Part shown: positions 16,984 to 25,092 of the stretch, one piece after another | Layout: each line of letters begins with the position of its first letter | Position numbering within the stretch: the stretch's first letter is position 1 | Assembly: GCA_905221325.1 (NCBI GenBank) | Contig: CAJNCS010000002.1 | Location: 124,001 to 188,000 of the forward strand | From: a bacterium | GTDB lineage: Bacteria; Bacillota; Bacilli; Lactobacillales; Streptococcaceae | Direction: 5' to 3' | Length of the DNA stretch: 64,000 nucleotides | Program-made: the position numbers and the translations under genes | The notes under the pieces: model-generated | Seen by the model: the letters and a program-made list of their open reading frames with translations, nothing else | Told to the model about the DNA's origin: nothing | Databases searched by the model: none

Positions 16984-18764
16984 AATTAATTGCTTTGGTG
17001 ATTAAACAGTATAACAAGCTTTTTGAAGAACAGATAATTAATTTCTCAGACGAATATAAAGTTGATTTTAATTTTGAAACGAATGAATTAAAAATTGATA
17101 AAAATCCAGATTATATTGAAAATTTTTATGGAGACTCTATTTATAATATTTCGCCAATAGTTGGGATAAATGGGACTGGAAAGACAACAATTTTAAACAT
17201 AATTAGTAGCCACTCACCATATAAATACGAACAAGACCCTGATAATCAATATTTATCCCTTTTTGAACTAGGAAAACAGGAAGATCGAGTAAGATTTAAG
17301 GTTTCTTCCAATAACTTATCTGTTGCAACACTACAAGAATGTTGGGGCCAGACTTTTTACAGAAATCAAGATGGAAGTTTTGATTGTGATCCAGAGTATT
17401 ATGGTGATACTAAAAATATCTTATACGTTAATTTGCTAAATAAGGGAGGAGGAACTATTGGACATACAACATTGAATCAAGAAGGATTGGCAATGTTTAT
17501 ATATTCGTATTTGTGGTTGAGCGATCGTAAAATTGTTAGTTCAGTTTTATCTTGTTCATTGGAGATTGACCCCTATGGTTTAAAAGATTATAGCGACTCA
17601 ATTCCGAGAGGGATAAATGCCATAGGTTTTTTTATATATAAGTCCATACATAATATTTTTGATGAAGAAGATAAATTTATAAAGAAATGTTTATCTGAAT
17701 CTTTATTATCTAAATGTGAAAAATATTTAAAGGAAGATGTTTTTGATTATGAGGACTCTGGATTTAATTTACTTTTAGATATAGTAAAAGAATTAAACCT
17801 AAATGAAGTAAAGGAGGAAGAAAATAAATTAAAGGATGAAACAAGAAAAGTTAAAAAAGATTATGTAGAATCAATAATTGATATAGTTAATATTTTTAGA
17901 GAAATCCAAGAAAATGGTTCTTTAGTTGATAGTAGTTCTTCTTCAATTTTGTTGAAATACTCTCATACTAACAGAAGATTATTTGAAGACCTTAATAATA
18001 GACTTGTTCAGCATACAAAATCCAAAGAATTAATGCGTGATTTATGTTATGATTTAAATAAAAGCTTTAATAATTATGATTTGTTAAAAGAGACTCCTGA
18101 TTATCATATGTCAACAGGAGAAGGGAACTTGATTGAAATATTTTCACAGCTTTATACGTATCTATATATGCATGAAGAAAGTTCTGGGGATATTATACTG
18201 CTAGTTGATGAATTAGAATCGGGAATGCATCTAGAGTGGTCTAGGAGATTAATTAAAATTCTGATTAATAATCTTTCTGAAATATTGGATATTGAGGGAA
18301 AGGGGAGAAAGATTCAACTCTCCTTTACAACTCACTCTCCCTATATGTTATCCGATATTAAACCAGGAAATGTGATTATGATTGAAAAAAATCAAGAAAC
18401 TGGATATTCAGAAGGTAAAGTTCTTCAAAATACTTTCGCTAAAAATATACAAGAAATCATGAAGGAAAATTTGATTGATAACATTTATGGTGATTTTGCC
18501 TTAGCAAAGATTAATTCTATGATTGAAAGACTTAATGAAAAAGAGGAGTATGAAGGAAATGAAGAAGAACTATTAAAAGAAATTCATTTAATCAGCGAGT
18601 CTATTCTTCGTAATAAATTATTAGAGATGTATGATAAGAAATACAATACCTCAGAATTTAGTATTGAAAAACAACTACAGAAGTTGAATCTAAATGAGGA
18701 ACAACGCCAGCAGGTCAGAGCAATGATTGAAGAAAATATAAGTAGTGCCAATGCGGATAGATGA
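16980..18764 (+). CDS. AAA/ABC-type ATPase of a Septu-like defence pair (PtuA-like)
   Basis: A 594-residue AAA_21/OLD-like ATPase. Walker A is GINGTGKT (62-69); a long insertion (about 80-370) follows; an ABC-like signature STGEGN (378-383), Walker B ILLVDELESG (406-415) and the switch histidine in TTHSPYML (450-457) close the nucleotide site. This layout is that of PtuA, the sensor ATPase of Septu, and of the ATPases in retron I-A. The C-terminal tail (about 480-594) is acidic and helical. It starts within the stop of the HNH gene (ATGA), so the two are translationally coupled and should form one complex. Gene order (nuclease first, ATPase second) is the reverse of the usual ptuA-ptuB as I recall it. 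AT-rich like its partner. Confidence 0.82.
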   Translation: MKLIALVIKQYNKLFEEQIINFSDEYKVDFNFETNELKIDKNPDYIENFYGDSIYNISPIVGINGTGKTTILNIISSHSPYKYEQDPDNQYLSLFELGKQEDRVRFKVSSNNLSVATLQECWGQTFYRNQDGSFDCDPEYYGDTKNILYVNLLNKGGGTIGHTTLNQEGLAMFIYSYLWLSDRKIVSSVLSCSLEIDPYGLKDYSDSIPRGINAIGFFIYKSIHNIFDEEDKFIKKCLSESLLSKCEKYLKEDVFDYEDSGFNLLLDIVKELNLNEVKEEENKLKDETRKVKKDYVESIIDIVNIFREIQENGSLVDSSSSSILLKYSHTNRRLFEDLNNRLVQHTKSKELMRDLCYDLNKSFNNYDLLKETPDYHMSTGEGNLIEIFSQLYTYLYMHEESSGDIILLVDELESGMHLEWSRRLIKILINNLSEILDIEGKGRKIQLSFTTHSPYMLSDIKPGNVIMIEKNQETGYSEGKVLQNTFAKNIQEIMKENLIDNIYGDFALAKINSMIERLNEKEEYEGNEEELLKEIHLISESILRNKLLEMYDKKYNTSEFSIEKQLQKLNLNEEQRQQVRAMIEENISSANADR

Positions 18765-18830
18765 GTTTGTAAGTAAATAGATTGAATTATCAATACAATC
18801 ATTTGAAAATGAATAATAGAAAGTAATAAT

Positions 18831-19676
18831 ATGAACAATAAAATCGCAATTTTATCAGATATTCATGGCAATGCGACTGCACTAGAAGCAGTTATTGCAG
18901 ATGCTAAAAATCAAGGAGTCAATGAATATTGGCTTTTGGGGGATATTTTTCTTCCAGGTCCAGGTGCAAATGATCTGGTCGCTCTGCTAAAGGATCTGCC
19001 TATCACAGCGACTGTCCGCGGAAACTGGGATGATTGTGTCTTAGAGGCTTTAGATGGGCAATATGGCTTAGAAGACCCACAGGAAGTCCAGCTCTTGCGT
19101 ATGACCCAGTTTTTAATGGAGCGAATGGATCCTGAAACGATTGTCTGGCTACGAAGCTTACCTTTGCTAGAAAAGAAAGAAGTTGACGGATTGCGCTTTT
19201 CTCTTTCTCATAATTTGCCAAATAAGAACTATGGAGGAGACTTGCTGGTTGACAATGATACGGAGAAGTTTGACCAACTCCTAGATGAGGAAACGGACGT
19301 GGCAGTCTATGGTCATGTTCATAAGCAGTTGCTTCGTTATGGAAGTCAAGGGCAACAAATCATCAATCCAGGTACGATTGGTATGCCCTATTTTGATTGG
19401 GAGGCGTTAAAAAATCACCGTGCCCAGTATGCCGTGATAGAAGTAGAAGATGGGGAATTGGTAAACATTCTATTCCGAAAAGTTTCTTATGATTATGAAG
19501 TGGAGCTAGAATTAGCCAAGTCCAAGGGTCTTCCCTTTATCGAAATGTATGAAGAGCTACGACGAGAAGACAACTATCGGGGGCACAATCTAGAACTCCT
19601 AGCTAATTTAATTGAAAAGCACGGGTATGTAGAGGATGTGAAGGATTATTTTGATTTCTTGCAAAGTGAGAAATAA
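18831..19676 (+). CDS. Calcineurin-like metallophosphoesterase (paralog 2, rebuilt after insertion)
   Basis: A 281-residue paralog of the protein encoded at 1042-1884, with DIH (D10, H12), GD (37-38), GNWDD (64-68) and GHVH intact. Function as for paralog 1: a two-metal phosphoesterase of unknown substrate. The first 64 bases after codon 2 repeat the stub at 15425-15488. The ribosome site here is weak (AGAAAG, 8 bases before ATG), whereas the stub has GGAAGG and overlaps uvrC. The insertion therefore seems to have uncoupled this gene from uvrC and given it a new, poorer start region. The coding frame is otherwise full length. Confidence 0.88.
   Translation: MNNKIAILSDIHGNATALEAVIADAKNQGVNEYWLLGDIFLPGPGANDLVALLKDLPITATVRGNWDDCVLEALDGQYGLEDPQEVQLLRMTQFLMERMDPETIVWLRSLPLLEKKEVDGLRFSLSHNLPNKNYGGDLLVDNDTEKFDQLLDEETDVAVYGHVHKQLLRYGSQGQQIINPGTIGMPYFDWEALKNHRAQYAVIEVEDGELVNILFRKVSYDYEVELELAKSKGLPFIEMYEELRREDNYRGHNLELLANLIEKHGYVEDVKDYFDFLQSEK
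18838..18901 (+). repeat. Right copy of the direct repeat flanking the HNH/ATPase cassette
   Basis: Matches 15425-15488; see the left copy. Confidence 0.9.
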
Positions 19677-19828
19677 AGCGGGCAGCCCTTATTTTGAAGT
19701 GAGGTTTATAGTCGAATCGCTTAGAAAAGAGTCAGACAATGAGGAAGAAAAGATGGCTTATCTAAAGTTTGACATTGAAATTATTTTGTTATACAACGAA
19801 CTTAATTCTTAATAAAAAGGAGAACATT

Positions 19829-20350
19829 ATGAAGAAAATTATTACAGCCAGTATGTCTCTGTTATCTGTTGTTGTTTTAGCAGCATGTTCAGGGAAAACA
19901 ACGTCTGACTCTTCGACTAAGACTTCAAGCTCTGTAGAGAAAACTTCTTCAGAGGCTTCATCAACAACGTCTAGTTCAAAGACAGAAAATAATGAGGTTG
20001 TTTTGATCACCGATGAAGAAATTGACAATGCTAAAACTGTTGGAGATGTGAAGAAAGTCTTTGGCAAATTAGTCGACAATTATAAAAAGCATGCAGTTGA
20101 AATTGGGGAGAAAATTCCAGAGAGTGGAAAAGAAGCATATAACGCCCAAGTTGAACCAGCGCTTAAGTCTATGGAGACTGTAAGAGAGTCATTTAACGAA
20201 AGCCTTTCAAGTATTGGTTCTGATGATACAGTAGTGCCAGAACAAACTCGTACTCTATTTGTTCAACAGTTGAAAACTGGACGTGACACAATGAAGAAAG
20301 CGCTGGAAGCGGCTTATAAAGCAATTGCTCCATACACATCTGGTCAATAA
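19829..20350 (+). CDS. Small surface lipoprotein, unknown function
   Basis: A 173-residue lipoprotein. The signal peptide MKKIITASMSLLSVVVLAAC ends in a lipobox LAAC; the next ~40 residues are a Ser/Thr-rich linker, and the C-terminal ~110 residues are predicted helical with regular acidic and basic residues. I do not recognise the domain. AAAAAGGAG precedes the ATG; the frame is open 20 codons upstream, but without a ribosome site or signal-peptide sense. TTGACA (19769-19774) and a TATACA-like -10 suggest its own promoter, and a terminator follows. Confidence 0.8.
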   Translation: MKKIITASMSLLSVVVLAACSGKTTSDSSTKTSSSVEKTSSEASSTTSSSKTENNEVVLITDEEIDNAKTVGDVKKVFGKLVDNYKKHAVEIGEKIPESGKEAYNAQVEPALKSMETVRESFNESLSSIGSDDTVVPEQTRTLFVQQLKTGRDTMKKALEAAYKAIAPYTSGQ

Positions 20351-20356
20351 TATAAG

Positions 20357-20385
20357 AAAGTAGGTGTTCGATCACCTGCTTTTTG
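20357..20385 (+). terminator. Terminator after the lipoprotein gene
   Basis: AGTAGGTG / CACCTGCT hairpin, then TTTTG. Confidence 0.82.
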
Positions 20386-20535
20386 ATTGCTTCAAATCTA
20401 AAGCGATACCTACTTAAATAGCTCCAAATTAATAGCAGAGAGTTTGAAAGAAGTACTAACTCTATGAAAAATCCCTGCAAGCTCTTTCAAAATATGGTAG
20501 AATGGAAGCAGTAGAATTAGAAAAGGAAATCGATT

Positions 20536-21141
20536 ATGAAATTTCTTGAATTAAATAAAAAACGTCATGCGACCAAGCATTTCACTGATAAGCCGGTGGA
20601 TCCCAAAGATGTGCGTACGGCTATCGAAATCGCAACCTTGGCCCCAAGCGCTCACAACAGCCAACCTTGGAAATTTGTGGTCGTTCGTGAGAAAAATGCT
20701 GAATTGGCAAAATTGGCTTATGGTTCGAACTTTGAGCAGGTATCATCAGCACCAGTGACCATTGCCTTGTTTACAGATACAGATCTTGCCAAACGTGCCC
20801 GCAAGATTGCCCGTGTTGGCGGTGCAAAGAATTTCTCAGAAGAGCAACTTCAATATTATATGAAGAATTTGCCTGCTGAATTTGCGCGTTACAGTGAGCA
20901 ACAAGTCAGTGACTACCTAGCCCTCAATGCAGGTTTGGTTGCCATGAACTTGGTTCTGGCTCTGACAGACCAAGGAATCGGCTCTAACATTATCCTTGGA
21001 TTTGATAAATCAAAAGCCAACGAAGTTTTGGACATTGAAGACCGTTTCCGCCCAGAACTCTTGATTACGGTAGGTTACACAGACGAAAAATTGGAGCCAA
21101 GCTACCGCTTGCCAGTGGATGAAATCATCGAGAAAAGATAG
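20536..21141 (+). CDS. Nitroreductase-family FMN oxidoreductase
   Basis: A 201-residue nitroreductase. The N-terminal RHATKHFTDKPVD motif, the FMN-binding PSAHNSQPWKF block (about 38-48) and the C-terminal GYTDEK region fit the family, which uses NAD(P)H and FMN to reduce quinones or nitro compounds. AAAAGGAA precedes the ATG; an extended -10 TGGTAGAAT lies at about 20494-20502. It is followed 12 bases later by pepV, so the two are probably cotranscribed. Confidence 0.88.
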   Translation: MKFLELNKKRHATKHFTDKPVDPKDVRTAIEIATLAPSAHNSQPWKFVVVREKNAELAKLAYGSNFEQVSSAPVTIALFTDTDLAKRARKIARVGGAKNFSEEQLQYYMKNLPAEFARYSEQQVSDYLALNAGLVAMNLVLALTDQGIGSNIILGFDKSKANEVLDIEDRFRPELLITVGYTDEKLEPSYRLPVDEIIEKR

Positions 21142-21153
21142 AAGGAAGAAAAA

Positions 21154-22554
21154 ATGACAGCAATTGATTTTACAGCAGAAGTAGAAAAACGCAAAGAAGA
21201 CCTCTTGGCTGACTTGTTTAGCCTTTTGGAAATCAACTCAGAACGGGATGATAGTAAGGCAGATGCGCAGCATCCATTTGGACCTGGTCCAGTAAAAGCC
21301 TTGGAAAAATTTCTTGAAATCGCAGACCGCGATGGCTATCCAACTAAAAATGTTGATAACTACGCAGGACATTTTGAGTTTGGTGAAGGGGAAGAAGTTC
21401 TCGGAATCTTTGCTCACATGGACGTGGTGCCAGCTGGTAGCGGTTGGGACACGGACCCTTATACACCAACGATCAAAGACGGTCGCCTTTATGCGCGTGG
21501 AGCTTCTGACGACAAGGGACCAACTACAGCTTGTTACTATGGTTTGAAAATCATTAAGGAATTGGGTCTTCCAACTTCTAAGAAAGTTCGCTTTATTGTC
21601 GGAACAGACGAAGAATCTGGCTGGGCAGACATGGACTACTACTTTGAACATGTAGGACTTGCAAAACCAGACTTTGGCTTCTCACCTGACGCTGAATTCC
21701 CTATCATCAATGGTGAAAAAGGAAACATCACTGAATACCTCCACTTTGCAGGTGAAAATACAGGTGCTGCTCGTCTTCACAGTTTCACAGGTGGATTGCG
21801 TGAAAACATGGTACCAGAATCAGCAACGGCAGTCGTTTCAGGTGACTTGGCTGACTTGCAAGCTAAACTAGATGCCTTTGTTGCAGAGCACAAACTTAGA
21901 GGAGAACTCCAAGAAGAAAACGGTCAGTACAAGGTGACTGTGATTGGTAAATCAGCTCATGGTGCTATGCCTGCTTCAGGTGTCAATGGAGCTACTTACC
22001 TAGCATTCTTCCTCAGCCAGTTTGACTTTGCTGGACCTGCAAAAGACTACCTCGACATTGCTGGTAAGATTCTCTTGAATGACCATGAGGGTGAAAATCT
22101 CAAGGTGGCTCATGTGGATGAAAAAATGGGTTCCCTTTCTATGAATGCGGGTGTCTTCCGCTTTGACGAAGCAAGTGCTGACAATACCATTGCCCTCAAC
22201 TTCCGTTATCCAAAAGGAACAAGCCCAGAGCAAATCAAATCAGTTCTTGAAAACTTGCCAGTTGCTTCTGTTAGCCTTTCTGAACATGGTCATACACCTC
22301 ACTATGTACCGATGGAAGATCCACTTGTGCAAACCTTGTTGAATGTCTATGAAAAACAAACTGGTCTCCAAGGTCATGAACAAGTCATCGGTGGTGGTAC
22401 CTTTGGTCGTTTGCTGGAACGTGGGGTTGCCTACGGTGCGATGTTCCCAGACTCAATTGACACTATGCACCAAGCCAATGAATTTATCGCCTTGGACGAT
22501 CTCTTCCGAGCAGCAGCAATCTATGCAGAAGCTATCTATGAATTGATCAAATAA
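21154..22554 (+). CDS. pepV: Dipeptidase PepV (M20 family)
   Basis: A 466-residue zinc dipeptidase of the M20/PepV group that releases amino acids from imported dipeptides. Metal and catalytic motifs are present: AHMDVVPAGSGWDTDPY, DDKGP, TDEESG and the C-terminal HQANEF. The lid domain is in the middle. AGAAGGAAG precedes the ATG. It follows the nitroreductase gene closely and ends at a hairpin terminator. Together with PepQ and the M42 peptidase encoded nearby it serves peptide use. Confidence 0.93.
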   Translation: MTAIDFTAEVEKRKEDLLADLFSLLEINSERDDSKADAQHPFGPGPVKALEKFLEIADRDGYPTKNVDNYAGHFEFGEGEEVLGIFAHMDVVPAGSGWDTDPYTPTIKDGRLYARGASDDKGPTTACYYGLKIIKELGLPTSKKVRFIVGTDEESGWADMDYYFEHVGLAKPDFGFSPDAEFPIINGEKGNITEYLHFAGENTGAARLHSFTGGLRENMVPESATAVVSGDLADLQAKLDAFVAEHKLRGELQEENGQYKVTVIGKSAHGAMPASGVNGATYLAFFLSQFDFAGPAKDYLDIAGKILLNDHEGENLKVAHVDEKMGSLSMNAGVFRFDEASADNTIALNFRYPKGTSPEQIKSVLENLPVASVSLSEHGHTPHYVPMEDPLVQTLLNVYEKQTGLQGHEQVIGGGTFGRLLERGVAYGAMFPDSIDTMHQANEFIALDDLFRAAAIYAEAIYELIK

Positions 22555-22560
22555 AACGAT

Positions 22561-22595
22561 AGAAGTCTGAGATTTTATGCTTAGACTTCTTTTTG
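22561..22595 (+). terminator. Terminator of pepV, abutting the next ribosome site
   Basis: AGAAGTCTGAG / CTTAGACTTCT stem then TTTTT. The T-run is directly followed by GGAGGG of the next gene, so read-through transcripts would carry a hairpin just upstream of that ribosome site. Confidence 0.8.
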
Positions 22596-22607
22596 GAGGG
22601 AAAACAG

Positions 22608-23198
22608 ATGTCTCAAATCGAAAGAATCAAGCAAGCCATTATGGCGGATCCGCAAAATGCCAGCTACACAGAACGCGGAATCGAACCTCTCTTTGCGGCG
22701 CCAAAAACTGCTCGCATCAATATTGTCGGTCAAGCTCCGGGGTTTAAAACGCAGGAAGCTGGGATTTATTGGAAGGATAAGAGTGGTGATCGCTTGCGAG
22801 ATTGGTTAGGTGTAGACGAAGACACCTTTTACAATTCGGGCCTATTTGCAGTTATTCCCATGGACTTTTATTTCCCAGGACATGGAAAATCGGGCGACCT
22901 TCCACCCCGTAAAGGCTTTGCCGAAAAATGGCATCCGCAACTCCTCAAGGAATGTCCAAATATTGAATTGACACTTTTGATTGGGCAATATGCCCAAGCC
23001 TATTATTTACATGAGAAAATTAGTGGCAAGGTAACAGAAAGGGTAAAACATTACCAGAACTACTTGCCGACCTATTTTCCACTAGTTCATCCCTCACCAC
23101 GAAATCAAATCTGGATGGCTAAAAATCCTTGGTTTGAGTCAGAAGTGGTGCCAGATTTGAAAAAAAGAATTAAAACCATTTTAGGAGAAAAAGAATGA
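22608..23198 (+). CDS. Uracil-DNA glycosylase superfamily protein
   Basis: A 196-residue member of the UDG superfamily: GQAPG motif (about 37-41) in NIVGQAPGFKT, and HPSPRN near the end, both of which line the uracil pocket. Expected role: removing uracil or related damage from DNA. The subfamily (4, 5 or MUG-like) is not certain by eye. The start at 22608 follows GGAGGG; five further in-frame codons upstream are inside the terminator. Its stop overlaps the rhodanese start by four bases. Confidence 0.82.
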   Translation: MSQIERIKQAIMADPQNASYTERGIEPLFAAPKTARINIVGQAPGFKTQEAGIYWKDKSGDRLRDWLGVDEDTFYNSGLFAVIPMDFYFPGHGKSGDLPPRKGFAEKWHPQLLKECPNIELTLLIGQYAQAYYLHEKISGKVTERVKHYQNYLPTYFPLVHPSPRNQIWMAKNPWFESEVVPDLKKRIKTILGEKE

Positions 23199-23482
23199 AA
23201 GAAATTTCCTTCGATGAATTTTACCAGCTCTGTCAGAAAGAGTCCCTTTCCGTTTTAGATGTGAGAGAAGTAGAAGAGTTCGAGACGCTTCATTTAGAAG
23301 GTGCTCAGAACCTACCACTTAGTCAATTAGCTGAGATCTATGATCAAATGGACAAGGACCTCTTGCATTATGTCATTTGTAAATCTGGGATGAGGTCAGC
23401 TCGTGCTTGCCAATTCTTAGAGGAACATGGATACAAGACCATTAATGTTCAAGGTGGAATGACGGCCTTTGAAAATCTTTAA
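23195..23482 (+). CDS. Rhodanese-like sulfurtransferase
   Basis: A 95-residue single rhodanese domain with the active-site loop CKSGMRS (cysteine at about 67) and the LDVREVEEF opening. Such proteins carry persulfide sulfur for tRNA thiolation or sulfur handling. It overlaps the glycosylase gene by ATGA and is therefore translationally coupled to it; a functional link between the two is not evident. A terminator follows. Confidence 0.88.
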   Translation: MKEISFDEFYQLCQKESLSVLDVREVEEFETLHLEGAQNLPLSQLAEIYDQMDKDLLHYVICKSGMRSARACQFLEEHGYKTINVQGGMTAFENL

Positions 23483-23504
23483 ACCTATATGGCGATAGAT
23501 CCTA

Positions 23505-23548
23505 ATCTTCCCTTGCTCGGTTCCAACTGAGTGAGGGATTTTGTTTTT
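23505..23548 (+). terminator. Terminator after the rhodanese gene
   Basis: TCCCTTGCTC / GAGTGAGGGA hairpin followed by a T-rich tract. Confidence 0.75.
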
Positions 23549-23567
23549 AGATAATTCTTATTTTTAA

Positions 23568-23591
23568 AAATATTGAAAACATTCAATATTT
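23568..23591. promoter_or_regulatory. Perfect palindrome upstream of brnQ (possible operator)
   Basis: Arms AAATATTGAA / TTCAATATTT with four bases between, about 35 bases upstream of the brnQ -10 (TATACT, 23627-23632). It resembles two overlapping, poorly matched CodY boxes; which protein binds is not known. Confidence 0.5.
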
Positions 23592-23666
23592 AATCAGAGA
23601 AGCTTTTTTCAGAGTCTTAATCATGGTATACTAGGTCAGTATTTTAGAAATATGAAGGAGATTTTT

Positions 23667-24992
23667 ATGGCTAAAAAAGGTGCCCTAACAGGCTTGCTCC
23701 TGTTTGGAATATTTTTTGGTGCGGGGAACTTGATTTTTCCTCCTTCTCTAGGTGCTTTATCTGGAGAACAGTTTCTTCCTGCCATTGCAGGTTTTGTATT
23801 TTCGGGTGTCGGGATTGCTGTCCTAACGCTCATCATCGGAACGCTCAATCCTAAAGGATACATTCACGAGATTTCTAAGAAAATCTCACCTTGGTTTGCG
23901 ACGCTTTATCTTGCAGTCCTCTATCTATCAATTGGTCCCTTCTTTGCCATTCCACGTACAGCCACAACAGCTTATGAAGTTGGAATTAGCCCCCTCTTGT
24001 CTGAAGCAAATAAAGGCCTAGGATTGATTATCTTTACTGTGTTGTATTTTGCAGCAGCCTATCTGATTTCGCTTAATCCATCAAAAATCTTGGATCGAAT
24101 CGGACGTGTTTTAACGCCAGTCTTTGCCTTGTTGATCGTTATCTTGGTTGTACTAGGTGCCTTCAAATATGGTGGAACAAGTCCTCAAGCGGCCTCAGAA
24201 GCCTATCAATCCTCTGCTTTTGGGACAGGTTTCCTAGAAGGGTATAATACCTTGGATGCCCTTGCCTCAGTGGCCTTTAGTGTGATTGCAGTTCAAACCT
24301 TGAAACAACTGGGATTCTCCAGTAAGAAAGAATACATTTCAACTATTTGGGTGGTTGGTATCGTTGTAGCTCTTGCCTTTAGCGCTCTTTACATCGGTTT
24401 AGGTTTTCTTGGAAATCACTTCCCAGTACCAGCAGAAGTGATGAAGGGTGGAACACCAGGTGTTTATATCTTGTCGCAAGCAACTCAGGAAATCTTTGGT
24501 TCAACAGCTCAACTCTTCCTTGCTGTTATGGTAACAGTAACCTGCTTCACAACGACAGTTGGCTTGATTGTGTCAACAGCAGAGTTCTTTAACGGACGTT
24601 TCCCACAAATCAGCTACAAGGTCTATGCAACAGCCTTTACCTTGATTGGATTTGCCATTGCAAATCTTGGTCTTGATGCAATCATTAAGTACTCAGTGCC
24701 AGTACTGGTAATCTTGTACCCAATCACCATCGCCATTGTGATGGTTGTGATTGTTAATAAGTTTGTCGCCCTATCAAAACCGGGCATGCAGTTAACTATT
24801 GGGCTTGTTACAGCGATTGCTCTTGCAAGCGTCCTTGGAAGTTCTTTTAAGATTGAGTTTCTAGCAAATCTCGTCAATGCTCTTCCGTTTGCAGCTGCCT
24901 CTCTTCCATGGCTAGTGCCAGCTATTATCGGAATCTTGCTTTCATTGGTTCTACCAAACAAACAAGAGAGTGACGTTTTTGAGATGGAATAA
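23667..24992 (+). CDS. brnQ: Branched-chain amino acid transporter BrnQ
   Basis: A 441-residue LIVCS-family sodium-coupled carrier for Leu, Ile and Val. Twelve or so hydrophobic spans are visible; the N-terminal GLLLFGIFFGAGNLIFPPSLG is the signature of the family. The start at 23667 follows AAGGAG; the longer frame adds only five residues. A TGGTATACT promoter and a palindrome lie upstream, and a terminator follows. BrnQ genes in Gram-positives are commonly under CodY control, and codY is present in this window. Confidence 0.92.
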   Translation: MAKKGALTGLLLFGIFFGAGNLIFPPSLGALSGEQFLPAIAGFVFSGVGIAVLTLIIGTLNPKGYIHEISKKISPWFATLYLAVLYLSIGPFFAIPRTATTAYEVGISPLLSEANKGLGLIIFTVLYFAAAYLISLNPSKILDRIGRVLTPVFALLIVILVVLGAFKYGGTSPQAASEAYQSSAFGTGFLEGYNTLDALASVAFSVIAVQTLKQLGFSSKKEYISTIWVVGIVVALAFSALYIGLGFLGNHFPVPAEVMKGGTPGVYILSQATQEIFGSTAQLFLAVMVTVTCFTTTVGLIVSTAEFFNGRFPQISYKVYATAFTLIGFAIANLGLDAIIKYSVPVLVILYPITIAIVMVVIVNKFVALSKPGMQLTIGLVTAIALASVLGSSFKIEFLANLVNALPFAAASLPWLVPAIIGILLSLVLPNKQESDVFEME

Positions 24993-24997
24993 AAAAT

Positions 24998-25048
24998 AGA
25001 AATCACTTTTGTAAGTCAACTCTACAGGAGTGATTTTTCTTTTTTCCT
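24998..25048 (+). terminator. Terminator of brnQ
   Basis: AAATCACT / AGTGATTT stem with a loop of about 20 bases, followed by TTCTTTTTT. Confidence 0.7.
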
Positions 25049-25061
25049 CTCTACTGAAATG

Positions 25062-25070
25062 TGCTATAAT
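25062..25070 (+). promoter_or_regulatory. Extended -10 promoter of the M42 peptidase gene
   Basis: TGCTATAAT, 22 bases before the ATG. Confidence 0.65.
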
Positions 25071-25092
25071 AGGTAGCAAAAGAGGTGAAGAA

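Noticed and set aside
15586..18764. Retron or reverse-transcriptase defence system
   Set aside because: HNH plus ATPase pairs also occur in retron I-A, but no reverse transcriptase frame and no msr/msd-like structured region lie nearby.
15418..18901. Transposon insertion with target-site duplication
   Set aside because: No transposase and no terminal inverted repeats; the duplication is 64 bases long and imperfect, too long and too diverged for a usual target-site duplication.
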